Source: Limiplasma pullistercoris (GTDB lineage Bacteria; Bacillota; Clostridia; Christensenellales; Aristaeellaceae). Taken from it: DNA of 17,298 nucleotides. Shown one piece after another: positions 1-7,397 of the stretch. The stretch covers positions 1-17,298 of the forward strand of contig DVMC01000070.1 of assembly GCA_018715165.1 (NCBI GenBank), given 5' to 3'. The first letter of the stretch is position 1, and every line of letters begins with the position of its first letter. The translations under genes were made by a program, and so were the position numbers. The notes beneath the pieces were generated by a model that searched no databases, was not told the origin of the DNA, and saw nothing but the letters and a program-made list of their open reading frames with translations.

Positions 1-25
1 GGTTCGAATCCCTTCAGGCGCGCCA
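1..25 (+). tRNA. 3' end of a tRNA (probably tRNA-Arg), truncated by window edge
   Basis: The first 25 bases read as a tRNA 3' end: the last bases of the T-stem, the T-loop TTCGAAT (3-9), the T-stem 3' strand, the acceptor 3' strand CAGGCGC (15-21), discriminator G22 and an encoded CCA (23-25). The missing 5' acceptor strand would be GCGCCTG, which is common in clostridial tRNA-Arg genes. The anticodon lies outside the window, so the amino acid is an inference. Confidence 0.8.
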
Positions 26-30
26 GACGT

Positions 31-106
31 GGTGGGTATAGTTCAGCGGTAGAGCGCCAGATTGTGGCTCTGGATGTCGTGGGTTCGAACCCCACTACTC
101 ACCCCA
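31..106 (+). tRNA. tRNA-His (anticodon GTG)
   Basis: A full cloverleaf can be folded. The acceptor stem GTGGGTA (32-38) pairs with TACTCAC (96-102) with one G-T wobble. The anticodon stem is CCAGA/TCTGG (57-61/69-73) around loop TTGTGGC, with anticodon GTG at 64-66. A G at 31 (position -1) faces discriminator C103, the identity pair special to tRNA-His, and CCA is encoded at 104-106. Confidence 0.97.
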
Positions 107-120
107 CTTTTTCCCCTTGT

Positions 121-195
121 TGGGGTATCGCCAAGCGGTAAGGCACGGGACTTTGACTCCCGCATTCGTAGGTTCAAATCCTGCTACCCCAGCCA
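121..195 (+). tRNA. tRNA-Gln (anticodon TTG)
   Basis: The acceptor stem TGGGGTA (121-127) pairs with TACCCCA (185-191). The anticodon stem CGGGA/TCCCG (146-150/158-162) encloses CTTTGAC, with anticodon TTG at 153-155. The T-loop is TTCAAAT, the discriminator is G192, and CCA is encoded at 193-195. It lies 14 bases after tRNA-His, so the three tRNAs probably form one transcript. Confidence 0.97.
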
Positions 196-220
196 GCAAT
201 CGCCGCAAGGCTGATACAAG

Positions 221-262
221 AAGATCGACATCCAGATGGGATGCCGGTCTTATTGTTTTTTT
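221..262 (+). terminator. Intrinsic terminator of the tRNA array
   Basis: A 13-bp stem (221-233 with 239-251), containing one G-T wobble and one A-C mismatch, closes a 5-base loop. It is followed by an ATTG and an uninterrupted run of T ending at 262. It sits 26 bases after tRNA-Gln, in the right place to end the tRNA transcript and separate it from the large gene that follows. Confidence 0.8.
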
Positions 263-328
263 GGCGGCTGAATCATTTTACGAAAGCGGGGGCCGGATCG
301 CGCAAGGCTTCGGGGAGGCGAACACAGC

Positions 329-3300
329 ATGAAAGTATATCAGGCGGGAATCGACATCGGTTCGACGACGGTGAAACTCGTGGTGACGGATGAGGACGGG
401 CGCACGCTTTTCAGCGACTACCGCCGTCACTGCGCGCGCACGCAGGAAACGCTGGCCGCCCTTTTGCGCGACGTGCGCGACCGGCTGGGCTCGTGTAGCC
501 TTCGGGTGGGCATGACGGGGTCGGGCGCGCTGTCGCTGGCCGACGCGCTGCACGTAGCCTTCGAGCAGGAGGTCGTGGCGGTTGCCGAGGCGCTGGAAGC
601 TGCCGCGCCGGGCACGGATGTGGCCATTGAGCTGGGTGGAGAGGATGCGAAGATCATCTATTTCACCGGCGGCGTTGAGGAGCGCATGAACGGTATGTGC
701 GCGGGCGGCACGGGTTCGTTCATCGACCAGATGGCGGCGCTTTTGAAAACGGACGCAGCGGGCCTGAACGACCTGGCGGCGGGCTATCACGAGATCTATC
801 CCATTGCGGCGCGCTGCGGCGTGTTCGCCAAGTCGGACATCCAGCCGCTTATCAACGAGGGCGCGGCCCGTGAGGACCTGGCGGCCAGCATCTTCCAGGC
901 CGTGGTGAACCAGACCATTTCGGGCCTGGCCTGCGGCAAGCCCATCCGCGGGCGCGTGGCGTTTCTGGGCGGACCGCTGCATTTTTTGCCGGAGCTGCGC
1001 AACGCCTTCATCCGCACGCTGCACCTGACGGAGGAAACCGCTATCACCCCGGCCGACAGCCACCTCTTTGCCGCCCGCGGCGCGGCCATGCGCGCCGGAG
1101 GCAAGGAGGTGCCGCTGGAGCAGCTGATCGACCGGCTTGCGCAGGGGGTGGCGCTGACCGAGGGCCTCAAGCGTCTGCCGCCGCTGTTTGCCAATCATGA
1201 GGAATACCGTGATTTTCTTCAGCGGCATGAGCGCGCCGCCGTCCGCAGGGGCGATCTGTCCGCCTATCGCGGAGAGTGCTTCCTGGGCATCGACGCGGGA
1301 TCGACCACCACCAAAATGGCCCTCATCGGCATGGAGGGCGAGCTGCTTTACTCCTTCTACGCCGGGAACCAGGGCAGTCCCATCGAGACGGCCAAGCGTG
1401 CGCTGGGCGAGTTGGCTGCGCTCATGCCTGCCGGGGCCAGAATCGCGCGCTCCTGCTCCACCGGCTATGGCGAGGCGCTGCTCAAATCGGCTTTCTGCCT
1501 GGATGAAGGCGAGGTGGAAACCATCGCGCACTGCACGGCGGCGGCGTTTTTTGACCCCCGCGTGGATTGCGTGCTGGATATCGGCGGGCAGGATATGAAG
1601 TGCATCAAGCTCAAGGGCGGCGCGGTGGATACCGTGCTGCTCAACGAGGCCTGCTCATCGGGCTGCGGATCGTTCCTGGAGAATTTCGCCATGTCCATGG
1701 GCTATACGGCGGAGGGCTTTGCCGCAGAGGCGCTCTTCGCGCCCCAGCCCGTCGATCTGGGCACGCGCTGCACCGTGTTTATGAACTCCAACGTCAAGCA
1801 GGCGCAGAAGCAGGGCGCGTCCGTGCAGGACATCTCCGCGGGTCTGGCCTGCTCGGTGGTCAAAAACGCGCTGTTCAAGGTCATCAAGCTCTCCAGCGCC
1901 AAGGCGCTGGGCGAGCATGTGGTGGTGCAGGGCGGCACCTTCCATAACAAGGCGGTCCTCCGGGCCTTTGAGCAGTTGTCCGGCACGGAGGCCGTATGCC
2001 CGGACATCGCCGGCATCATGGGCGCGTTCGGGGCGGCGCTGCTGGCGCGGGAACGCTACACGGGCCAGCCCACCTCCATGCTGCCCATCTCCAAAATTCT
2101 TGCGCTGGGCTACCGCACCACCACGGCACGGTGCCAGGGCTGCGTCAATCACTGCATGCTCACGATCAACCTCTTTGACGGAGGCAGGCGGCATATCACG
2201 GGCAACCGCTGCGAAAAGGGGCTGGGCGGGGAGCATACCAGCCAAAACGGACCCAACGTGCCCGCCTACAAGCTGCGCCGCATGTTCGACTACCCCCCTC
2301 TGGAGGCTGCGGACGCGCCCATGGGCGAAATCGGCGTGCCGCGCGTGCTCAATCTCTACGAAAACTATCCCTTCTGGGCCACGCTGCTGGGACGGCTGGG
2401 TTTCCGCGTGGTGCTCTCGCCGCTGACCTCGCGCGCCATCTACGAGCTGGGCATGGAATCCATCCCCTCGGAGAGCGAATGCTACCCCGCCAAGCTGGCG
2501 CATGGGCATGTCCAGTGGCTGATCAATCAGGGCGTCAAGACGATTTTTTACCCCAGCGTCTTTTATGAGCACCAGGAGGACCCCGGCGCGCAGAACCATT
2601 TCAACTGCCCCATGGTGATCGCCAACCCTGAAAATATCGCCAACAACGTGGAGGATATCGAGGGGGTGCGCTTCCTCAAGCCCTTCCTGGCCCTGACCAG
2701 CGAAAAGGTGGCAGCCGACCGGCTGGCGCGCTTCTTCCAGGACAGCTTTGGCATCGCTCCCCGCAAAACCCGCAAGGCCGTTCACGCGGCCTGGGCGGAG
2801 CAACTGCGCGCCAAGGCGGACGTGCGTGCGGAGGGGGGCCGCGCCCTGCAATGGATGCAGGAAAACGGGCGGCCCGGCATCGTGCTGGCGGGACGGCCCT
2901 ACCATGCGGACCCGGAGATCAACCACGGCATTCCGGAGCTGATCGCCTCCTACAACCTGGCGGTGCTCACCGAGGACAGCATTCCCCAGAACCTTCCCCC
3001 GGAGCATCCCCTGCGCGTGAACGACCAGTGGGTGTACCATTCCCGCCTCTACCAGGCGGCCGAGTTCGTGCGCACGCGCGACGATCTGGAACTGGTCCAG
3101 CTCAATTCCTTCGGCTGCGGGCTGGACGCCATCACCGCCGATCAGGTGAGCGAGATTTTGGAGGGCTCCGGCAAGCTGTATACCCTCATCAAGATCGACG
3201 AGGTTAACAGCCTGGGCGCGGCGCGCATCCGCATCCGCAGCCTGCTGGCCGCCATGGAGCAGCGCAAGCGGCGCAAACGGGCGCGGCAGATCGTCCCCGC

Positions 3301-4615
3301 GGTCTATCATCGCACGGAGTTTACCAAAAAGATGTTCGACGAGGACTATACCATCCTGGCGCCCAAGATGAGCCCCATCCATTTCGACATCCTTCAGCCC
3401 GTGATGCGCCGCTACGGATACAATGTGGTGATGCTGGAAAACGAGGGCCGCTCCGCCATCGAGGCGGGCCTGCGCTTCGTCAACAACGACGCGTGCTACC
3501 CTTCCATCATCACGGTGGGGCAGATGATGGAGGCTGTGCTGTCCGGCAAATACGATACCGACCGCCTGGCCCTGGCCATGACGCAGACGGGCGGCTGCTG
3601 CCGCGCGAGCAACTACGTGGGCTTCATCCGCCGCGCTCTGGACAAGGCGGGGCTGTCCCATATCCCGGTCATCTCCTTCAACGCCAACGGCATGGAGAAA
3701 AACGGGGGCTTCAAGGTATCGCCCGCCCTATTGCTGGCGGCGGTCCGCGCGCTGGTCTACGGCGATCTGCTCATGCGCTGTCTCTACCGCGTCCGCCCTT
3801 ATGAAAAGGAGAAGGGCTCCGCAGATGCGCTGGCCGCAAAGTGGCGGGACCTCTGTGTGGATTCGCTGGTGCAGAAGCACCCCTCCCGCTCCTACCGGCA
3901 GATTTGCCGCGAGCTGGTGCAGGCCTTTGACGAACTGCCCATCGATGAAACGCTGGTCAAGCCCCGTGTGGGCGTGGTGGGGGAAATTTTGGTCAAATAC
4001 ATGCCCGTGGCCAACAACCACCTGGTGGAACTGCTGGAGCGCGAGGGCGCGGAGGCCGTGGTGCCGGACCTGATGGATTTCTTCAATTATTGCTTCTACG
4101 GCGGTATCTTCAAGCACCGTTATCTGGGCAAGAAGTGGACGGCTTCCGCCGTGGCGCGGCTGGTGGTAAGCGCCATTCGCACGGCACGAAGCCCCGCGAT
4201 CGAGGCGCTGCGCCAGAGTACGCGCTTTGAGGCTCCCATGCCCATCGAAAAGATCGCCGCGCTGGCCGACCCGTTCCTTGCGCAGGGCAACCAGTACGGC
4301 GAAGGCTGGTTCCTCACGGGCGAGATGGCCGAGCTGCTCACCACGGGCGTGAGCAACATCGTGTGCATCCAGCCGTTCGCCTGCCTGCCCAACCACGTGG
4401 TGGGCAAGGGCGTGATCAAGAAGCTGCGCGCCCATTACCCGGACGCCAACATCGTCGCCGTGGACTACGATCCCGGCTCCAGCGAGGCCAACCAGCTCAA
4501 CCGCCTCAAGCTGATGCTGGCCGTTGCCAAGAAAAAGGCCGCACAGGGGCACAGTCCCTCCCCGGTGGAGCGCGAGGCTCCCTCGCAGGCAGCGGCTGTG
4601 AGCGTCGAGGCCTGA
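329..4615 (+). CDS. Giant 2-hydroxyacyl-CoA dehydratase activase-like protein (two ASKHA domains, DUF2229, HgdB-like C-terminus)
   Basis: This 1428-residue protein has two BcrAD/BadFG-type ASKHA ATPase domains. Phosphate loops GIDIGSTTVK (7-16) and GIDAGSTTTK (320-329) start the two copies. Each copy keeps the two cysteines that in HgdC-type activases hold an interdomain [4Fe-4S] cluster: C124 (MCAGGTGSF) and C163 (CGVFAKSD), and C442/C446 and C481 (CTVFMNSN). A cysteine patch follows at 602, 605, 609 and 628. After it comes a DUF2229-like region (about 670-970, with SESECYPAK at 715-722) and an HgdB-like region with NNDACYPS (1052-1059) and TGGCCR (1087-1092). Small relatives activate radical dehydratases by ATP-driven electron transfer. 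What these giant versions act on is not established, and no dehydratase subunits lie nearby. The ATG is preceded by GGGGAGG at 312-318. It appears to be monocistronic. Confidence 0.9.
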   Translation: MKVYQAGIDIGSTTVKLVVTDEDGRTLFSDYRRHCARTQETLAALLRDVRDRLGSCSLRVGMTGSGALSLADALHVAFEQEVVAVAEALEAAAPGTDVAIELGGEDAKIIYFTGGVEERMNGMCAGGTGSFIDQMAALLKTDAAGLNDLAAGYHEIYPIAARCGVFAKSDIQPLINEGAAREDLAASIFQAVVNQTISGLACGKPIRGRVAFLGGPLHFLPELRNAFIRTLHLTEETAITPADSHLFAARGAAMRAGGKEVPLEQLIDRLAQGVALTEGLKRLPPLFANHEEYRDFLQRHERAAVRRGDLSAYRGECFLGIDAGSTTTKMALIGMEGELLYSFYAGNQGSPIETAKRALGELAALMPAGARIARSCSTGYGEALLKSAFCLDEGEVETIAHCTAAAFFDPRVDCVLDIGGQDMKCIKLKGGAVDTVLLNEACSSGCGSFLENFAMSMGYTAEGFAAEALFAPQPVDLGTRCTVFMNSNVKQAQKQGASVQDISAGLACSVVKNALFKVIKLSSAKALGEHVVVQGGTFHNKAVLRAFEQLSGTEAVCPDIAGIMGAFGAALLARERYTGQPTSMLPISKILALGYRTTTARCQGCVNHCMLTINLFDGGRRHITGNRCEKGLGGEHTSQNGPNVPAYKLRRMFDYPPLEAADAPMGEIGVPRVLNLYENYPFWATLLGRLGFRVVLSPLTSRAIYELGMESIPSESECYPAKLAHGHVQWLINQGVKTIFYPSVFYEHQEDPGAQNHFNCPMVIANPENIANNVEDIEGVRFLKPFLALTSEKVAADRLARFFQDSFGIAPRKTRKAVHAAWAEQLRAKADVRAEGGRALQWMQENGRPGIVLAGRPYHADPEINHGIPELIASYNLAVLTEDSIPQNLPPEHPLRVNDQWVYHSRLYQAAEFVRTRDDLELVQLNSFGCGLDAITADQVSEILEGSGKLYTLIKIDEVNSLGAARIRIRSLLAAMEQRKRRKRARQIVPAVYHRTEFTKKMFDEDYTILAPKMSPIHFDILQPVMRRYGYNVVMLENEGRSAIEAGLRFVNNDACYPSIITVGQMMEAVLSGKYDTDRLALAMTQTGGCCRASNYVGFIRRALDKAGLSHIPVISFNANGMEKNGGFKVSPALLLAAVRALVYGDLLMRCLYRVRPYEKEKGSADALAAKWRDLCVDSLVQKHPSRSYRQICRELVQAFDELPIDETLVKPRVGVVGEILVKYMPVANNHLVELLEREGAEAVVPDLMDFFNYCFYGGIFKHRYLGKKWTASAVARLVVSAIRTARSPAIEALRQSTRFEAPMPIEKIAALADPFLAQGNQYGEGWFLTGEMAELLTTGVSNIVCIQPFACLPNHVVGKGVIKKLRAHYPDANIVAVDYDPGSSEANQLNRLKLMLAVAKKKAAQGHSPSPVEREAPSQAAAVSVEA

Positions 4616-4626
4616 AAAGACAACAA

Positions 4627-4672
4627 AGCGCCCGCTTCCTCCGGTGATTGGGAGGAAGCGGGCGCTCTTTTT
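4627..4672 (+). terminator. Intrinsic terminator between convergent genes
   Basis: A perfect 16-bp stem (4627-4642 with 4651-4666) encloses an 8-base loop and is followed by CTTTTT, 11 bases after the activase stop. The minus-strand uxaC stop is at 4676-4678, so the hairpin also lies just downstream of uxaC. Read on the minus strand the tail is only GC-flanked TTTG, so ending of uxaC here is possible but weaker. Confidence 0.93.
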
Positions 4673-4675
4673 GCG

Positions 4676-6088
4676 TTACCGGGTGGCGAAGTGGAAATAG
4701 CGCTTGGCGTTTTCATAGCTTACGCCGCGCACGATTTCACTGAGGATCTCCATGTCGTCGGGGAACATGCCTTCCTCCACCCATTCGCCGATCAGGCGGC
4801 ACAGGATGCGGCGGAAGTATTCATGCCGGGGATAGCTCAGGAAGCTGCGGCTGTCGGTCAGCATGCCTACGAAGCCGGCCAGGTATCCCAGGTTCGCCAG
4901 GCTGACCAACTGCTCGGTCATGCCCTGGAAATGATCGTTGAACCACCAGGCGGAGCCGTGCTGAATCTTGGATACCGCCTCATCGCTCTGGAAGCAGCCG
5001 CAGATGGTGTCGATCGCCTGGTTGTCGTTGGGGTTGAGGCTGTAGAGCACGGTCTGGGGCAGGTCGCCCGCGGCTTCCAGCGCGCCCAGGAACGCCGCGG
5101 TCTGGGAGGAGGGAGCGTAGTTGTCGATGCAGTCAAAGCCGGTATCCGGCCCCATGCGGTCGTACATGGTGTGGTTGTTGTCGCGGCGGCAGCCATAGTG
5201 CAGCTGCATGGTCCAGTTGCGCTGCTTGTACTCATGCGCCACAAAGAGCATGAAGGCGCTCTTGAACATGGCCTGCTCGCTTTCGCTCACGGCTTCGCCG
5301 GCAAGGCGGCGGCGGAAGATGGCCTCCACCTCATCCTCGGCCGCGGGGGCGTACATCACATAATTGAGCGCATGGTCGCTCAGGCAGCAACGGTTCTGGG
5401 CAAAGTGATCCATCCGCTTGCGCAGCGCTTCCTTGAGGCTGGCGAAGCTGTCGATGGTCACGCCCGACGCCGCGGCGAGCTTGGCCAGGTAGTCGGCGTA
5501 GTCCGGCTTTTCCAGGTTCATGGCCTTGTCGGGCCGCCAGGCGGGCAGAACGGCGGTGTGGAAGGTATCGTCCTTGGCCAGCTTCTGATGCCATTCCAGG
5601 GAGTCGATGGGATCGTCCGTGGTGCAGATGATCTCCACATTGCTCATGGCGATCAGGCCGCGCACGCTGTAACCGGCGCTTTGCAACTTCTGGTTGCACA
5701 GGTTCCATACCTCGTCGGCGGTGCGGGCGCTCAAGGTGCCCTCATAGCCGAAGAAGCGGCGCAGCTCCAGATGGCTCCAGTGGTACAGCGGGTTGCCGAT
5801 GCCCTTGCCGATGACCTCGGCCCATTTGACGAACTTCTCATAGTCGCTGGTTTCCTTGCCCGTGATGTACTTTTCCGGCACGCCGGCACAGCGCATCAGA
5901 CGCCACTTGTAGTGGTCGCCGCCCAGCCACACCTGGGTGATGTTTTCATAGCGCAGGTCCTCGTAGATTTCGCGCGGGCTGATGTGGCAATGGTAGTCGA
6001 TGATGGGGCATTTGGCCGCCACGTCGTGGTAGAGCGTGCGGGCCGTGGGGGTGGAGAGCAGGAAGTCCTTGTCCATGAATGCTTGCAT
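4676..6088 (-). CDS. uxaC: Glucuronate/galacturonate isomerase
   Basis: This 470-residue protein matches the uronate isomerase family (EC 5.3.1.12), members of the amidohydrolase fold, in length and throughout its sequence. It interconverts D-galacturonate with D-tagaturonate and D-glucuronate with D-fructuronate in the cytoplasm. Visible family features are the N-terminus MQAFMDKDFLLS, the metal-binding HxH in DYHCHIS (H33, H35), the RDNN/GPDTGFD segment in the second half, and a C-terminal LTDSRSFLSYPRHEYFRR block. The ATG at 6088 is preceded by AAAGGAG (6097-6103) at 8-base spacing. It lies 47 bases downstream of the lacI-type gene on the same strand and is probably transcribed with it from the promoter at 7196-7224. 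It is the first step of the pathway completed by the divergent and downstream genes. Confidence 0.97.
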   Translation of the reverse strand: MQAFMDKDFLLSTPTARTLYHDVAAKCPIIDYHCHISPREIYEDLRYENITQVWLGGDHYKWRLMRCAGVPEKYITGKETSDYEKFVKWAEVIGKGIGNPLYHWSHLELRRFFGYEGTLSARTADEVWNLCNQKLQSAGYSVRGLIAMSNVEIICTTDDPIDSLEWHQKLAKDDTFHTAVLPAWRPDKAMNLEKPDYADYLAKLAAASGVTIDSFASLKEALRKRMDHFAQNRCCLSDHALNYVMYAPAAEDEVEAIFRRRLAGEAVSESEQAMFKSAFMLFVAHEYKQRNWTMQLHYGCRRDNNHTMYDRMGPDTGFDCIDNYAPSSQTAAFLGALEAAGDLPQTVLYSLNPNDNQAIDTICGCFQSDEAVSKIQHGSAWWFNDHFQGMTEQLVSLANLGYLAGFVGMLTDSRSFLSYPRHEYFRRILCRLIGEWVEEGMFPDDMEILSEIVRGVSYENAKRYFHFATR

Positions 6089-6135
6089 GTGAAGCGCTCC
6101 TTTATGATAAATTTGCGAGGGAAAGCGGAGGAAGG

Positions 6136-7143
6136 CTACAGCGTGCTGCCGCGGCGGATCAGCTCGCCCGTAAAGACCGTTTTCTGGGGCATGTCCCGTC
6201 CGTTCAAAACGCCCAGCATGGTTTCCACACAGTGGTCACAGATGGCCCGGAGCTTGTTGTCCACGCTGGTCATTTCAGGGTCGCAGCACAGGCAGTAATT
6301 GGAGTTGTTGTAACCGATGATGCTCAGGTCGCCGGGGATGGACAATCCCGCCGCGCGGGCGTATTTGGCCGCGCCGATGCTCAAAACGTCCTCGGAGGTG
6401 AGCACCGCGTCAAACGCGAGTCCCTCCCGGCGCAGCGACAGCAGGTGGTCGCGTACCTGCGGCAGACTGGTCTTGTCCTCGCCAAAGAACTGAATCAGCG
6501 ACTCTCTTGCGGGAACGCCCCGGCTGGCCAGGCCCGCGCGGTAGCCGGCCAGCTTTTTGCGGCCGCTGTAGTTCTTGCTGTGGTACAGGTACAAAATGTT
6601 TTTGCGCCCCGTATCGATCAGGTACTGCGTGGCCTCCATGGTGGCGAGCTGGTCGTCGCACATCACGCAGTAGACGTTGTCGCAGTGAAAGGCGGCGTTG
6701 AGCATCACCACGGGCATGGCGCGGGCGACCTCGCGGATGTAGTTGTTGTGCGTGTCTTCATCCTCAATAAAGGTGGAACCCATGAGCACCATGCCGTCCA
6801 CATGGCGGTTCTTCATGCGCTCCGTTCCCTGCGCACGCTCGGCGTAGTCGGTGCCGGTGCAGCTGAGCAGGCAGTCGTAGCTGTGGCTGCGGAAGGCGTT
6901 TTCAAGGTAGGTCAGCGCCTGCGACAGATAGGGGTCGGCCGCGTTAGGACAAAGCAGGCCCACGGTCTTCATGGTGTTCAGCCCCAGCCCGCGCGCAAAG
7001 GCATTGGGCACGTAGCCGCACGCTTCAATCACGGACAGCACCCGCTCCTTGGTCTTTTGGCTGACGTGCGGGCTGTCGTTGAGAACGCGGGAAACCGTGG
7101 CAATGGATACGCCGGCTTTTTCGGAAATATCATAGATGTTCAT
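6136..7143 (-). CDS. LacI-family transcriptional regulator of uronate genes
   Basis: This is a 335-residue LacI/GalR repressor. The N-terminal helix-turn-helix and hinge are clear: IYDISEKAGVSIATVSRVL at residues 3-21, then a segment ending GYVPNAFARGL. They are followed by a periplasmic-binding-like sensor domain beginning KTVGLLCPNAADPY. I chose the ATG at 7143 because AGAGGA (7153-7158) sits 9 bases upstream; the ATG at 7152 would directly abut that site. The gene heads an operon with uxaC and is divergent from uxaB-uxaA. It has its own promoter and an operator-like site in its leader, so autoregulation is likely. The inducer is not visible in the sequence; by context it would be a uronate or a pathway intermediate. 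It could be named UxaR/KdgR-like, but that is not proven. Confidence 0.94.
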   Translation of the reverse strand: MNIYDISEKAGVSIATVSRVLNDSPHVSQKTKERVLSVIEACGYVPNAFARGLGLNTMKTVGLLCPNAADPYLSQALTYLENAFRSHSYDCLLSCTGTDYAERAQGTERMKNRHVDGMVLMGSTFIEDEDTHNNYIREVARAMPVVMLNAAFHCDNVYCVMCDDQLATMEATQYLIDTGRKNILYLYHSKNYSGRKKLAGYRAGLASRGVPARESLIQFFGEDKTSLPQVRDHLLSLRREGLAFDAVLTSEDVLSIGAAKYARAAGLSIPGDLSIIGYNNSNYCLCCDPEMTSVDNKLRAICDHCVETMLGVLNGRDMPQKTVFTGELIRRGSTL

Positions 7144-7164
7144 GGCGCGCATTCCTCTTTGCGA

Positions 7165-7178
7165 TGTAAACGCTTACG
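7165..7178. promoter_or_regulatory. Operator-like site in the lacI/uxaC leader
   Basis: TGTAAACGCTTACG is a near-palindrome with the central CG typical of LacI-family operators. It also fits the CcpA cre consensus TGWAANCGNTNWCA at 13 of 14 positions. It lies between the promoter (-10 at 7196-7201) and the start codon at 7143, where a bound protein would block transcription. The adjacent LacI-type protein and CcpA are both possible binders. Confidence 0.7.
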
Positions 7179-7195
7179 ATGATTGAACCGTTCCT

Positions 7196-7224
7196 ATTAT
7201 ACACACATTAGGCAGGCTTTGCAA
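7196..7224 (-). promoter_or_regulatory. Promoter of lacI-uxaC
   Basis: On the minus strand, TTGCAA (7219-7224) and a perfect TATAAT (7196-7201) are separated by 17 bases. Transcription would begin near 7189, about 45 bases before the lacI start, so the operator at 7165-7178 would fall within the first 25 transcribed bases. Confidence 0.75.
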
Positions 7225-7292
7225 GCCGTTGGTGTCAAAGGACCAAAAACATTTGAAACGGAGGGAAGGCGGAAAGATTCTTTTGGAAACGA

Positions 7293-7321
7293 TTGACGCA
7301 CAGCAGAAAAAGGAGTAAGAT
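7293..7321 (+). promoter_or_regulatory. Candidate promoter of uxaB-uxaA
   Basis: TTGACG (7293-7298) and TAAGAT (7316-7321) are separated by 17 bases on the plus strand. The start point would be near 7328, giving a leader of about 70 bases before uxaB. The -10 box is less ideal than that of the divergent promoter. Confidence 0.6.
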
Positions 7322-7334
7322 AAGCCCAGGCTCA

Positions 7335-7348
7335 TGTAATTATTTACA
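7335..7348. promoter_or_regulatory. Operator-like inverted repeat before uxaB
   Basis: TGTAATTATTTACA has perfect TGTAA/TTACA arms around 4 bases. It shares both half-sites with the site at 7165-7178 and sits in the equivalent position, 13 bases past its -10 box. Unlike that site it lacks the central CG usual for LacI-family operators. Confidence 0.6.
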
Positions 7349-7397
7349 CGCCCGAAGTACCTGGACGCACAGAGAAGAAAAATGGGAGGGGTCCAAA

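Noticed and set aside
1655..3661. Long minus-strand open frame of 668 codons inside the activase gene
   Set aside because: It lies wholly opposite a clearly homologous gene; its alanine/arginine/histidine-rich sequence is the usual mirror of GC-rich coding DNA and shows no family resemblance.
4691..6298. Plus-strand open frame of 535 codons opposite uxaC and lacI
   Set aside because: It spans two well-supported genes and their gap on the other strand and has no recognisable sequence.
7229..7246. TTGGT-N8-ACCAA inverted repeat between the divergent promoters as a further operator
   Set aside because: Only 5-bp arms and no second copy; it could be chance in a 250-base gap.
7293..7397. Extended N-terminus of uxaB from a TTG at 7293
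   Set aside because: The TTG is part of the -35 box, the extension has no family match, and the ATG at 7398 has a strong ribosome site.
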